Shown here one piece after another: positions 8,848 to 18,562 of a DNA stretch of 64,000 bases. The notes beneath the pieces were generated by a model, which saw only the letters and a program-made list of their open reading frames with translations, was not told where the DNA came from and ran no database searches. The stretch is from JBELHR01 sp049606855 (GTDB taxonomy: Bacteria; Bacteroidota; Bacteroidia; Flavobacteriales; Flavobacteriaceae). Positions within the stretch are counted from its first letter, which is position 1, and each line of letters starts with the position of its first letter. The position numbers and the translations under genes were made by a program. The stretch covers positions 56,381-120,380 of the forward strand of contig JBMYVY010000006.1 of the NCBI GenBank assembly GCA_049606855.1. Reading direction: 5' to 3'.

Positions 8848-9534
8848 TTAGTGATTAAAATGGTGAAACAATGCGATGAAAATAAATCCAAATGGAATCA
8901 AGTAAGCAAATGCATTTGCCAAAAACTTCCATGAGGTTTGAATTTTACGCTTAACTCCCATCGTTTGGAAAGCCGACATAAAACCGTGTTGAAGGTGCAA
9001 CGAGAGCAGTACAAATGATATTACATAAGCTCCAACTCTTAATGGACTTTCAAATTTATGTGCTAATTCTTCATAATAGCGATATCCCGAATCAGGGTTA
9101 CTTGGATCAATTAATCCCGTCATATCTCCTGCCACATATTTCACTTCCATTTCTGGAATCCAGAAATCGATAAAATGCAGAATTAAGAATGCCAAAATCA
9201 CTGCTCCAGAAATAATCATATTTCTCGAAGTCCAAGATGAATTTGCTGATCCATTATTTTTTTGATATTTAACTCCTCTAGCTTTCTTATTTTGAATTTC
9301 TAAAACAAATCCCATAACAAAGTGGTAAATCACACCTAAGACCAAAACTGGCTGCATCAGGTATTGGATTGCCCAATTTGTCCCCATAAAATGAGCGGCT
9401 GCATTGAAACCGTCTTCGGTAAATACAGACAACATATTTATTGAGAAATGAATTAATAAGAAGCTCATTAGAAAAATGGCCGATAATGCCATCATCACTT
9501 TTCTTCCAATAGAAGATTTTGTAAATCCACTCAT
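8848..9534 (-). CDS. sdhC: Succinate dehydrogenase cytochrome b subunit
   Basis: The membrane anchor of complex II, passing electrons to menaquinone. The single 228-residue chain has about five hydrophobic helices and several helix-embedded histidines (such as LLIHFSINM, GVIYHFVMG, ILHFIDFW and LHLQHGFM), the pattern of the di-haem cytochrome b558-type subunit that does the work of separate SdhC and SdhD. The N-terminus is a short cytoplasmic basic stretch before the first helix. It is the first gene of sdhCAB, with a candidate promoter at 9557-9564. Confidence 0.94.
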   Translation of the reverse strand: MSGFTKSSIGRKVMMALSAIFLMSFLLIHFSINMLSVFTEDGFNAAAHFMGTNWAIQYLMQPVLVLGVIYHFVMGFVLEIQNKKARGVKYQKNNGSANSSWTSRNMIISGAVILAFLILHFIDFWIPEMEVKYVAGDMTGLIDPSNPDSGYRYYEELAHKFESPLRVGAYVISFVLLSLHLQHGFMSAFQTMGVKRKIQTSWKFLANAFAYLIPFGFIFIALFHHFNH

Positions 9535-9556
9535 GCTTTTTTAATTTAAGACCTCA

Positions 9557-9564
9557 CAAATATA
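9557..9564 (-). promoter_or_regulatory. Candidate -7 box for sdhCAB
   Basis: CAAATATA on the plus strand reads TATATTTG on the minus strand, a full TAnnTTTG match 22 bases upstream of the sdhC start. A TTG (plus-strand CAA at 9591) is present, but the spacing of 26 bases is somewhat long. Confidence 0.55.
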
Positions 9565-9763
9565 CCATTTATCGACTTTTAGTAAAATAACAATGGTCAT
9601 AATTATCTTATTTAGAATGAGTTCAAACAGTCTTGTAGCACCTATAAAATATAGGCTTTTGCATTTTCGATAATCTTGTCTAGAGACTTTTTTAGAATTT
9701 TATTAACCAATAAGTTCCACGAAGCATGTATATTAGTTGCACTGTCTAACCAAAAATAATTTT

Positions 9764-12700
9764 ATGAAAAGAATTTACTTACTTTTCACTGGGCTCATCT
9801 TGAGCTTGGGCATTCATGCTCAAAGCCTGGATTTAAGCCTATTAGAAAACATGAAAGCACGCGCTATCGGTCCTGCAGGGATGAGTGGGCGTGTGACAAG
9901 CATCGATGTGGTAAATAACCAAACTGATATTATGTATGTAGGTACTGCGTCTGGAGGAGTTTGGAAGTCTACTTCTGGAGGTGTGGATTGGTTTCCAATC
10001 TTTGAACACGAAGCAGTTTCATCTATTGGAGCTATTGCCATCCAACAATCAAATCCCGATGTTATTTGGGCAGGAACTGGGGAAGGTAATCCAAGAAATT
10101 CCCTGACTGGTGGTTATGGGCTATACAAAAGTATCGATGCAGGAAAAAACTGGAAACTTGTAGGTTTAGAAAAAACAAGAAATATTCACCGAATAATCAT
10201 TGACCCAACTGACCCTAATACCGTGTATATCGGTGCAATTGGATCTCCTTGGGGAGAACATCCTGAAAGAGGGGTATACAAAACAACTGACGGAGGTGAA
10301 AACTGGGAACGCGTTTTATTCGTCAACGAAAGCACTGGAGCAGCTGACTTAGTAATGGACCCGAACAATCCAAATAAGCTGATTGCCGCTATGTGGGAAC
10401 ACAAGCGTCAGCCATGGACCTTCAATTCTGGAGGACCTGGATCAGGAATGTACATCACTTATGACGGTGGGAAAAATTGGGAAAAAAGAACAGCAGAAAA
10501 CGGCCTTCCTAAAGGAGAATTGGGAAGAATGGGTCTGGCAATTGCGCCGAGTAACTCTAAACGTGTATATGCATTAATTGAGTCAAAAAAGAACGCTTTT
10601 TATCGTTCGGATGATGGCGGTTTTAACTGGAAAAAAATTAACGACAAACCTGAAATTGGTAATCGTCCCTTTTATTATTCAGACATCTTTGTAGACCCGG
10701 TAAATGAAAATCGAATTTATTCTGTTTTTACCTATGTAAATGTATCTGAGGATGGTGGTAAGTCATTCAGCGAATTAATGCCTGCTTATGGAACTTCAAA
10801 GGGAGTCCATCCGGATCACCACGCTTGGTGGATACATCCAGAAGACCCAAAATTCATGATGGATGGAAACGATGGCGGATTAAACATCACTCGTGATCAC
10901 GGTAAAACTTGGAGATTTGTGGAAAACTTACCAGTAGGTCAATTTTACCACGTTAATGTAGATAATGACTTCCCTTACAATGTATATGGGGGAATGCAAG
11001 ATAACGGCTCTTGGGCCGGTCCAGCCTATGTGTTAAAAGCACAGGGAATCCGAAATTCATATTGGCAAGAATTGATGTTTGGGGATGGCTTTGATGTCGT
11101 TCCAGACCCTAAAAATTCGCGTTATGGTTATGGGATGTCACAGCAAGGATTTGTGGGGAGATACGATCGCCAGACTGGGGATACTAAATTTATCCAACCG
11201 ACTCATCCAAATCCAGATGTTCGTTTGAGATTCAATTGGAACTCAGCGATTGCCATGGACCCAACAGATCAGCATACCTTGTATTTTGGAAGTCAATTTG
11301 TTCATAAATCAACGGATAAAGGGGATACTTGGGAATTAATCTCGCCGGATTTAACGACCAACGATCCAGAAAAACAAAAGCAGCATGAAAGTGGAGGAAT
11401 TACCATGGATGCCACTGGAGCTGAAAATCACACCACTATACTTGCAATTAGTCCCTCAAATTTTGACCCAAAAACCATTTGGGCTGGAACTGATGACGGA
11501 AATGTGCAAATAACTCGTGACGGAGGAAAGACTTGGACAAACGTCGCTCCAAATATCAAAGGAATGCCTGCCAAAAGTTGGGTTCCACAAATAAAAACCT
11601 CAACCTTTAATGAGGGGGAAGCCTATGTTGTAGTGAACAATTACCGTCAATTTGACTTCATGCCTTACCTATTTAGAACACGTGATTATGGGAAAACATG
11701 GGAGCGGTTATTGGCAGATCAACCGGAGACCTTTGGTTATGTTCATGCCATTGTGCAAGATCCAGAAGAACAAAAATTATTGTTCTTGGGTTCCGAAAAC
11801 GGACTCTATGTCTCCATTGACGAGGGAAAAAATTGGACGAAATGGACCAATGGCTTTCCAACAGTTCCAACAATGGATTTAGTGATTCATCCAAGAGAAC
11901 AGGATTTAGTTATCGGGACTTTTGGTCGGGCCTTTTATGTACTTGATGATATTAGACCTCTCAGAGAAATTGCCCGTCAAGGGACTGGCCTTTTTGACAA
12001 AGATCTTGTTTTATTTGCACCACCAACGGGAGTTCAGACAATCAATCAACAACCTTCAGGAACACGATTTGGAGCCAATGCTATGTTTAATGGAGAAAAC
12101 AGACCTTCAGGGGCTAGAATTTCCTATTATATAAAAGTATCTGAAGACAAAGCAGCACCAAGCAGCAAAAAGAAATCTAAAAAGAAGAAATCAAAAGATA
12201 CAGAAGTCGCTCAAAAAAGTACAGTGAATAAAGATTCTATTTTCTTAACGATTTACAATGACAAAGGAGAGGCGATTCGAAATATAAAAAGAAAAGCACC
12301 TAAAAAAGATGGATTGTACCGTACTTCATGGTTTATGGAGAAAAAAGGTGTAGCAAGAGCTTCGAGAAGTATTCCTAAGAAGAATGCACGTGAACCGTAT
12401 GGAAATGCAGTAATGCCAGGAAAATACAAGCTGGAAATGACTTTTGCGGGACAAACGAGCTCTCAAGAAATAGAGGTTATTTTGGACCCTAGAAAAACAT
12501 GGGATTTAGAAGGTTTGGCTCAAAAAGATGCCTTGTTGACTCAGATTGATGAGTACCGCAGCATGGCAGCTAATAGCACAGCTCAATTGGCACGTGCAAA
12601 AAAGATTGTATCTGATTACTCTAAGCGTATTTCAGAGGCAGATCCGGAGAACAAAGAAGAATTGATGAAGGCTCAAAAAGAAATATCAAAGAAAATTGAT

Positions 12701-12982
12701 GGGTATTTTGACAGCTTACTCGGCAAACGCGACAAGCGTCAAGGGATTACTCGAAACCCTGAACCAACAGCTTTATCGTATTTAAATACAGCGCGTCGTT
12801 ATGCAAATGGTTTAAATGGAGCGCCAACTTCGACGGAAACTACGCTGTTTGACAATGCCAAGTTAAAGCTTGAACCTGTACTTACAGAGATCACCACATT
12901 TTTTAATGAAGATTGGAAAGCCTATCAAAAGAAAATGGAAAGCATGACGCTCTCCCCTTTTGAACAAATGGAAACAAAATAA
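9764..12982 (+). CDS. Secreted BNR/VPS10-like beta-propeller repeat protein (1072 aa)
   Basis: A large exported protein of unknown substrate. The signal peptide MKRIYLLFTGLILSLGIHAQ starts at ATG 9764; the upstream TTG at 9737 would put a polar extension before it and is rejected. The body contains about ten Asp-box (BNR) motifs of the form S/T-x-D-x-G-x-x-W (such as SIDAGKNW, TTDGGENW, TYDGGKNW and TRDYGKTW), which implies one or two beta-propellers as in sialidase/VPS10 (sortilin-like) proteins. A Lys/Ser-rich stretch near 12157-12210 separates the propellers from a C-terminal part that ends in a charged helical segment. It is paralogous to, and faces, the gene at 13024. Often annotated as a glycosyl hydrolase, but no catalytic residues can be named here. 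Confidence 0.85.
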   Translation: MKRIYLLFTGLILSLGIHAQSLDLSLLENMKARAIGPAGMSGRVTSIDVVNNQTDIMYVGTASGGVWKSTSGGVDWFPIFEHEAVSSIGAIAIQQSNPDVIWAGTGEGNPRNSLTGGYGLYKSIDAGKNWKLVGLEKTRNIHRIIIDPTDPNTVYIGAIGSPWGEHPERGVYKTTDGGENWERVLFVNESTGAADLVMDPNNPNKLIAAMWEHKRQPWTFNSGGPGSGMYITYDGGKNWEKRTAENGLPKGELGRMGLAIAPSNSKRVYALIESKKNAFYRSDDGGFNWKKINDKPEIGNRPFYYSDIFVDPVNENRIYSVFTYVNVSEDGGKSFSELMPAYGTSKGVHPDHHAWWIHPEDPKFMMDGNDGGLNITRDHGKTWRFVENLPVGQFYHVNVDNDFPYNVYGGMQDNGSWAGPAYVLKAQGIRNSYWQELMFGDGFDVVPDPKNSRYGYGMSQQGFVGRYDRQTGDTKFIQPTHPNPDVRLRFNWNSAIAMDPTDQHTLYFGSQFVHKSTDKGDTWELISPDLTTNDPEKQKQHESGGITMDATGAENHTTILAISPSNFDPKTIWAGTDDGNVQITRDGGKTWTNVAPNIKGMPAKSWVPQIKTSTFNEGEAYVVVNNYRQFDFMPYLFRTRDYGKTWERLLADQPETFGYVHAIVQDPEEQKLLFLGSENGLYVSIDEGKNWTKWTNGFPTVPTMDLVIHPREQDLVIGTFGRAFYVLDDIRPLREIARQGTGLFDKDLVLFAPPTGVQTINQQPSGTRFGANAMFNGENRPSGARISYYIKVSEDKAAPSSKKKSKKKKSKDTEVAQKSTVNKDSIFLTIYNDKGEAIRNIKRKAPKKDGLYRTSWFMEKKGVARASRSIPKKNAREPYGNAVMPGKYKLEMTFAGQTSSQEIEVILDPRKTWDLEGLAQKDALLTQIDEYRSMAANSTAQLARAKKIVSDYSKRISEADPENKEELMKAQKEISKKIDGYFDSLLGKRDKRQGITRNPEPTALSYLNTARRYANGLNGAPTSTETTLFDNAKLKLEPVLTEITTFFNEDWKAYQKKMESMTLSPFEQMETK

Positions 12983-12989
12983 TCAAATG

Positions 12990-13022
12990 AAAAAGCCGCT
13001 TCTCTCGAAGCGGCTTTTTTTT
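12990..13022. terminator. Bidirectional terminator between the two BNR-repeat genes
   Basis: The stem GCCGCTTC / GAAGCGGC (12995-13002, 13007-13014) with a TCTC loop is flanked by an A tract on the left and a T tract on the right, so it can stop transcription from both convergent genes. Confidence 0.93.
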
Positions 13023-13023
13023 A

Positions 13024-15798
13024 TTACTTAAGCACCAATTTTGATTTTTTCTTTCCGATTTGAACGGTGTAGGTACCTTTTGGTAAATAGTATACTCCGT
13101 TTTGGGCTTTCTTAAATTTTGAATCTTTATTCTTTTTATTGTATTTCGCTACCCACTCAGATGAGGCGGAAAAATCATAATTGAGATAATTGAATCCTTG
13201 GAATCCATCAACAGAAAATTGCTGTAGCTTCATTCCATTTTCAGCCTTAATCTCAACAATTAATTTTTGGGCTTTCGAATTAAAGACAATAAATTGCATT
13301 TCAGGCTCAAAGGCATCATACCAACGTCCCCAAGAACTTCCCCATCGAGACGAGCTCTTTTGCTCTGGGATATCTAAAATTGCTAAGTCTTGACCTTTTA
13401 CCTGGTCATAAGACCTTAAGGATTCGATATTCGCTTTGTAGATAGATCTACCATGAGTTCCAACTAATAACTCATTTTCTCGGTCTTGGATTACCAAGTC
13501 ATACATAGCAACTGCTGGAAGTCCTCCTCCAAACTTATTCCAACTCGTTCCGCGATCTAAAGACACAAATAAAGCATTATCCGTTCCTAAATATAAAATA
13601 TCAGCCTTTTTAGGGTCCTCCTTAATTACATTTATCGCAGCTACTTCAGGCAAATCTCCCTGAACTGAAGTCCAGGTTTTGCCATAATCATCTGATACAA
13701 AAACATAAGGTTTGAAATCATCGTTACGGTATCCCGTCATAGAAACATATACACGAGATTTCTCGTATTTGGAAGCGACAATACGAGTCACCCAAAGATC
13801 TTTAGGCAATCCCTCTGAAATATTCTCCCATGAACCACCTGAATCATGAGAAACATGCACTAGACCATCATCCGAACCTGTATACAATAAACCAAATTGA
13901 AATGGCGACTCTGCAATACATGTTAGTGTACCATAGGCTACATCACCAGGTTTACCACCTTGGGTAAGGTCCGGAGAAATTGGCTTTAAATCTTCTCCTT
14001 GTTGTAAAGAGCGGTGCAATTTATTAGACCCCATGTAGAATATGTCTTGATTGTGAGAAGACAATAAAATAGGGCTCATCCAGTTCCAACGATATGGAGC
14101 CTCACCAAGGGTGTGTTTTGGCTGTAAATAACTTCTTTTACCTGTGGCTAAATCCACACGGAAATAGAACCCGTATTGAGAACCTGTGTAAACTATATTT
14201 GAATTTCTAGAATCGATTTGAACTTGCATTCCATCTCCTCCACCAATTCCTTCATAAGGATAATGCCCTGTTCCTTCCCAACGCTTTGAGGCCTCGTAAG
14301 TAGAAGGTCCTTTCCAAACCCCATTGTCTTGAAGACCACCGTATACATTATAAGGAGTTTCATTATCTACATTAATATAATAGAATTGACCCACTGCGGG
14401 TTGATTGTTTTTGATCCAGTTATCCCCATCATCATAAGAAATGTTCACTCCACCGTCATTTCCATTAATTAAATGACCTTCCATACGATCGTTAACCCAC
14501 AATGCTTGATGATCCGAATGTACATTTTCTTTAGAAATTGACATCCAATTCTTACCACCGTCATCAGACCTAATAAAAGGAACACCTAAAACGTATAACT
14601 TATTTGGGTTTGCTTTATTTACTCGGATTTCCCCAAAATAGTATCCATAAGAAGAATAAACGCCATCTAAATAACCTTCATGAGTTTTTGCCCATGTTTT
14701 ACCACCATTGGTAGTTTTATATATTTCCGCTCCCTTGACAGGAGTATCAAACATAATCGAATTTGCATCCTCTAAATAACTAGCTAAATCTGCAGGCTTC
14801 ACTTCACCTTTTTTGACTTGAGCAACAACTGAAGCTGCTGTATATTCGCGAGGAAAACGGTTTTTTCTCAAATATCCGTCCAAATCCGAAGCAGGTAAAT
14901 CCATGAAATCTTCATTTGACATCGTTTTGAAATCTTCTTTCGTTAATCCGTCACTTTGCGACTTTTTTCCGGTACTTGCTCTTCGATCTTGATTGTCCAA
15001 AACCACATAAGTCGTTTGAGCATCAAATACTGCTAATCCAATTCGACCAACTCCAGATCCTTGAGGGAATCCACTCGCCTCGGTTGATACTTCATTCCAA
15101 GTTGCTCCAGCATCTGTACTTTTCCATATTCCAGAACCCGCTCCAGACTCAACAAAATCCCAAGCTTTTCTCGAACGCTGCCAAGTGCTGGCGTATAAGG
15201 TGTTGAAATTACCAGGAACAGCTTCCAAATCAATTACACCAGTTTCGTCGTTCACAAAGAGCGTACGGGTCCAGGTTTTTCCTCCATCGGTTGTTTTATA
15301 CAAGCCACGCATTTCATTTTTAGTATACAAATGTCCCATGGCTGCGACCAAAACCTCATCTGGGTTGTTCGGATTAATCAATACTCTTCCGATATGCTGA
15401 GTGTCTTCCAAGCCCATATGTTCCCATGTTTTACCGTGGTCTGAAGATTTGAGCATACCAATTCCCGCATAAGAAGATCTGGAAGAATTATTCTCACCTG
15501 TTCCGACCCAAATCAGTCCAGTTTTCCAATCTACAGCAATATCACCAATATTCAATGTTGGGCTATTGTCCATCACTGGTGTAAAACTGGTTCCATTGTT
15601 GTTTGTATACCAAAGCCCTCCTGAGGCATAAGCAACATAAAATTCTGACGGTTGATCTGGATTAACATCTAAATCCACAACACGGCCACTCATGATTGAT
15701 GGTCCAATGTTTTCAAATGGCAATTGATCCACCATTGAGTTTTGTGCCCAGAAATTTGCTGAAATAAAAAGCAATAATAGGCTCAATTTAGTTTTCAT
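13024..15798 (-). CDS. Secreted BNR/VPS10-like beta-propeller repeat protein (924 aa)
   Basis: The second large exported Asp-box protein, a paralogue of the one at 9764: both begin the mature part with an IGP...MSGRV motif and share GTGE and YNVYGGLQDNG-like blocks (YNVYGGMQDNG in the other). Signal peptide MKTKLSLLLLFISANFWAQ. Asp-box motifs include SSDHGKTW, TTDGGKTW, STDAGATW, TTNGGKTW and SDDYGKTW. Unlike its paralogue it carries an insert of about 90 residues rich in Asp/Lys around residues 265-350, and lacks the Lys-rich linker. The C-terminal GTYTVQIGKKKSKLVLK has a weak look of a type IX sorting domain but lacks its usual features. Function unknown; it probably acts on the cell surface. 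Confidence 0.85.
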   Translation of the reverse strand: MKTKLSLLLLFISANFWAQNSMVDQLPFENIGPSIMSGRVVDLDVNPDQPSEFYVAYASGGLWYTNNNGTSFTPVMDNSPTLNIGDIAVDWKTGLIWVGTGENNSSRSSYAGIGMLKSSDHGKTWEHMGLEDTQHIGRVLINPNNPDEVLVAAMGHLYTKNEMRGLYKTTDGGKTWTRTLFVNDETGVIDLEAVPGNFNTLYASTWQRSRKAWDFVESGAGSGIWKSTDAGATWNEVSTEASGFPQGSGVGRIGLAVFDAQTTYVVLDNQDRRASTGKKSQSDGLTKEDFKTMSNEDFMDLPASDLDGYLRKNRFPREYTAASVVAQVKKGEVKPADLASYLEDANSIMFDTPVKGAEIYKTTNGGKTWAKTHEGYLDGVYSSYGYYFGEIRVNKANPNKLYVLGVPFIRSDDGGKNWMSISKENVHSDHQALWVNDRMEGHLINGNDGGVNISYDDGDNWIKNNQPAVGQFYYINVDNETPYNVYGGLQDNGVWKGPSTYEASKRWEGTGHYPYEGIGGGDGMQVQIDSRNSNIVYTGSQYGFYFRVDLATGKRSYLQPKHTLGEAPYRWNWMSPILLSSHNQDIFYMGSNKLHRSLQQGEDLKPISPDLTQGGKPGDVAYGTLTCIAESPFQFGLLYTGSDDGLVHVSHDSGGSWENISEGLPKDLWVTRIVASKYEKSRVYVSMTGYRNDDFKPYVFVSDDYGKTWTSVQGDLPEVAAINVIKEDPKKADILYLGTDNALFVSLDRGTSWNKFGGGLPAVAMYDLVIQDRENELLVGTHGRSIYKANIESLRSYDQVKGQDLAILDIPEQKSSSRWGSSWGRWYDAFEPEMQFIVFNSKAQKLIVEIKAENGMKLQQFSVDGFQGFNYLNYDFSASSEWVAKYNKKNKDSKFKKAQNGVYYLPKGTYTVQIGKKKSKLVLK

Positions 15799-15880
15799 AT
15801 CTATAGGTTTTTAATCTTGTGAAAATAGACAAAAAAATCACAATTACCCGAAGAGGTACCGCAAAGCCATGTTAATTTGC

Positions 15881-15888
15881 TAAATTTG
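15881..15888 (+). promoter_or_regulatory. Candidate -7 box for the aminopeptidase gene
   Basis: TAAATTTG is a full TAnnTTTG match 21 bases before ATG 15910, giving a very short leader. No obvious -33 TTG is found at the standard distance. Confidence 0.5.
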
Positions 15889-15909
15889 TTTTACTAAATT
15901 TTTGATAAA

Positions 15910-17202
15910 ATGAAATACGAAAAAATCCCTTCTAGCTTGTTTGTAAAAAACAGAGCCAAGTTTACGGAACGTATGAGGCCTAACGCTCTAGCTGTGTTCA
16001 ATTCTAATGATATATATCCAACTGGTGCGGATTCTACCTTGCCTTTTGAACAACATCGCGATATTTTTTACCTCAGTGGGGTAGATCAAGAAGAGAGTAT
16101 ACTCTTACTCTTTCCTGATGCACATGACCCTATTCATAAGGAGATCTTGTTTCTAAAAGAGACCAATGAGCATATTGCCATTTGGGAAGGAGCAAAACTC
16201 ACCAAAGAGCAAGCGTTTGAGACTTCTGGAATCAGAACGGTGTATTGGCTTCAAGATTTTAAGAAAATTTTCTTTGAACTGATGACTGAAGCAGGTCTTA
16301 TTTATCTAAATACCAATGAACATTATCGCTCTACACGTGAGGTAGAAACTCGTGAAGATCGATTTATTAAAAATACTAAAGCTGATTTTCCAGGACACCT
16401 TTGGGAAAGAGCTAACCCCATTCTTCAAGAAATTAGAGGGATTAAAGAGCCTGAAGAAATTGAATTAATTCAAAAGGCATGTGATATTACTAATAAAGGT
16501 TTTCGCCGCGTATTGGGATTTGTAAAACCCGGTATCATGGAATACGAAATTGAAGCTGAGTATATTCACGAGTTTTTACGAAATAGATCTAAAGGCTTTG
16601 CCTATACCCCGATTGTTGGTTCGGGTTACAATGCGTGTGTACTTCATTATATTGAAAACAATCAAGCATGTAAAGATGGAGATATGCTTCTAATGGATGT
16701 AGGTGCTGAATATGCCAACTATTCCTCTGACATGACAAGAACCATTCCTGTAAATGGTCGTTTCAGCCCACGTCAAAAAGCAGTTTATAATGCTGTATTA
16801 AAGGTTAAAGACTTGGCCACCGATATGCTAGTTCCTGGAACAATGTGGGCAGAATATCACAAAGAAGTTGGGAAATTAATGACTTCTGAACTTCTAGACC
16901 TTGGATTAATTTCCAAGGCAGATGTTCAAAACGAAAATCCAGATTGGCCTGCGTATAAAAAATATTTTATGCACGGAACCTCACATCACATGGGCTTAGA
17001 CACTCATGATTATGGTGCTTTGAAAACACCTATGAAAGCCAATATGGTCTTCACTGTGGAACCTGGAATCTATATCCCTGAAGAAAATATGGGTATACGC
17101 TTAGAAGATGATGTTGTCATTCAAGAGCAAGGAGCTCCGCTAAATTTGATGGCAGATATTCCAATTACGGTTGAAGAAATAGAAGATTTAATGAATAAGT
17201 AA
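15910..17202 (+). CDS. pepP: Xaa-Pro aminopeptidase (aminopeptidase P, M24B)
   Basis: Removes an N-terminal residue preceding proline from peptides, using a di-metal centre. An AMP_N domain covers about residues 7-140 and the pita-bread catalytic domain about 180-425. Metal ligands are recognisable as Asp263 (LMDVGAEY), Asp274 (SSDMTRT), His359 in HGTSHHMGLDTHD, Glu384 (VEPGIY) and Glu399 (RLEDDV). The length of 430 fits AMPP. No signal peptide, so cytoplasmic. A bidirectional terminator follows directly. A narrower role in turnover of imported peptides is inference. Confidence 0.93.
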   Translation: MKYEKIPSSLFVKNRAKFTERMRPNALAVFNSNDIYPTGADSTLPFEQHRDIFYLSGVDQEESILLLFPDAHDPIHKEILFLKETNEHIAIWEGAKLTKEQAFETSGIRTVYWLQDFKKIFFELMTEAGLIYLNTNEHYRSTREVETREDRFIKNTKADFPGHLWERANPILQEIRGIKEPEEIELIQKACDITNKGFRRVLGFVKPGIMEYEIEAEYIHEFLRNRSKGFAYTPIVGSGYNACVLHYIENNQACKDGDMLLMDVGAEYANYSSDMTRTIPVNGRFSPRQKAVYNAVLKVKDLATDMLVPGTMWAEYHKEVGKLMTSELLDLGLISKADVQNENPDWPAYKKYFMHGTSHHMGLDTHDYGALKTPMKANMVFTVEPGIYIPEENMGIRLEDDVVIQEQGAPLNLMADIPITVEEIEDLMNK

Positions 17203-17236
17203 AAAAAGCCGCTCCTTTTAAAGAGCGGTTTTTTTA
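17203..17236. terminator. Bidirectional terminator between pepP and brnQ
   Basis: Stem built from CCGCTC and GAGCGG with an 8-base loop, flanked by an A tract (17201-17207) and a T tract (17228-17235). It lies between two convergent stop codons and overlaps the last bases of the transporter gene. Confidence 0.9.
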
Positions 17237-18499
17237 TTTTCTGTTTAGGTTTAAAAGGACGAAAATTATCAATCCTGGAAGTACCCAGCCCAAACTATAG
17301 CTTGACAGTGGGATGTATTTCATAAGTGGCATCCACAATTCAGCTCCTGTAAAATAGCCAAGAACATCGGGTATAGAAAACAGCAACACGGTAAATACAA
17401 CTCCTTTAAATACTCTTGGTGAAGCATACTGTTCTTTAATGATATTCAATACGATCAATACTATAGTGATGGGGTAAATCAAATTAATCGCAGGGATTGC
17501 AACTTCTAAAATATAGGCGACGTTCAATTGGCCAATTATTACCCCCAAAAGAGAGGCACTAATTGCGGTTATTTTAAAAGCCAGCTTTGAACCTCCAAAT
17601 AATTCCTTTGCGTAATCTGAAGTTCCCGTTACAATTCCCACCGCTGTGGTAAAACAGGCTAGGGAAACTAGAACTCCCAAAAACAAATTCCCTACGCTTC
17701 CCAAGGTTTGAGCGCTCAAACTCAATAGGACTTCAACATTGTTCGCTTCAACGGGAAATGTTCCATTGAATAAAGCTCCCGATAAAATAAGCCCCCCGTA
17801 GATTGCCAATAAGGCACCACCAGCTATAAGTCCAGCTTTAAAAATAAGCTTTTGAAGACCGTTGTGGCTGAGATTGGGAAAATTCATTTTTAAAGAAACT
17901 ATTAATACTCCACCTGCCACGGCCCCACCAATGGCATCGAAAGTTTGGTAACCCTCTAACAAACCTGCGATTACTGGGCTTTCATATATTCCTGGAATTT
18001 CTCCTCCTGGGGCGCTGAATACTGCAATACCAATAATGGCAAATAGAATCACCACAATCATTGGGGTAAGATACTTACCAAGCGCATCGATAACCGAACT
18101 TCTGTTTAAGGCAAACAAAAGCACCATTCCAAAATAGACAGCAGAGGTCAAAACTGAGGGAGTATCAAAAAAGGGAGCGATTGCTATTTCATGAGTTACC
18201 GCTGCTGTTCTAGGTGTCGGAAGTGCTATGGCTATTAGATAAACAATCAGTGCGTAAAACATTCCAAATTTGGTTGAAATTTTTCTTCCGAAATCTGCCA
18301 GACTTCCTTGAAGTTTAGCATGGGCAAAAATCGCCATAACCGGAATCAAAACCGCTGTAATAAAAAAACCGAACACAACAGGCAACCAAGAATTCCCTGA
18401 TTTAAAACCTAGAAAAGGAGGTAAAATTAAATTTCCCGCTCCAAAAAACATGGAAAAAAGGGCAAAACCCGTAATTAAGACTTCATTTTTTAACTTCAT
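17234..18499 (-). CDS. brnQ: Branched-chain amino acid carrier, BrnQ/LivII family
   Basis: An inner-membrane sodium- or proton-coupled symporter for leucine, isoleucine and valine. About twelve hydrophobic helices run through 421 residues. The N-terminal signature with FSMFFGAGNLILPP (residues 15-28) is diagnostic of the BrnQ family, followed by glycine-rich helix breaks such as GAVAGGVLIVSLKMNFP. No helper genes lie nearby; it appears to be a single-gene unit with its own -7 box at 18522-18529 and a terminator at 17203-17236. Confidence 0.92.
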   Translation of the reverse strand: MKLKNEVLITGFALFSMFFGAGNLILPPFLGFKSGNSWLPVVFGFFITAVLIPVMAIFAHAKLQGSLADFGRKISTKFGMFYALIVYLIAIALPTPRTAAVTHEIAIAPFFDTPSVLTSAVYFGMVLLFALNRSSVIDALGKYLTPMIVVILFAIIGIAVFSAPGGEIPGIYESPVIAGLLEGYQTFDAIGGAVAGGVLIVSLKMNFPNLSHNGLQKLIFKAGLIAGGALLAIYGGLILSGALFNGTFPVEANNVEVLLSLSAQTLGSVGNLFLGVLVSLACFTTAVGIVTGTSDYAKELFGGSKLAFKITAISASLLGVIIGQLNVAYILEVAIPAINLIYPITIVLIVLNIIKEQYASPRVFKGVVFTVLLFSIPDVLGYFTGAELWMPLMKYIPLSSYSLGWVLPGLIIFVLLNLNRK

Positions 18500-18521
18500 A
18501 TCCCCTTAAATAATCGAGATT

Positions 18522-18529
18522 CAAATATA
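18522..18529 (-). promoter_or_regulatory. Candidate -7 box for brnQ
   Basis: CAAATATA on the plus strand reads TATATTTG on the minus strand, 22 bases upstream of the brnQ start, the same spacing as for sdhC. It lies in the divergent gap with the alpha/beta hydrolase gene. Confidence 0.55.
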
Positions 18530-18562
18530 GGGTCTATCTCGTAAAAATCATACCTTCGTAAA

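Noticed and set aside
9641..9655. Small hairpin CCTATA-AAA-TATAGG in the sdhC/BNR gap
   Set aside because: Only six A/T-dominated base pairs, not adjacent to a stop codon; too weak to call a terminator or RNA gene.
9737..9763. TTG start for the first BNR-repeat protein
   Set aside because: The nine extra residues would precede a complete signal peptide; ATG 9764 is far better.
13024..13110. Type IX secretion C-terminal domain on the 924-residue BNR protein
   Set aside because: The end looks superficially like one but lacks the characteristic motif order; not claimed.
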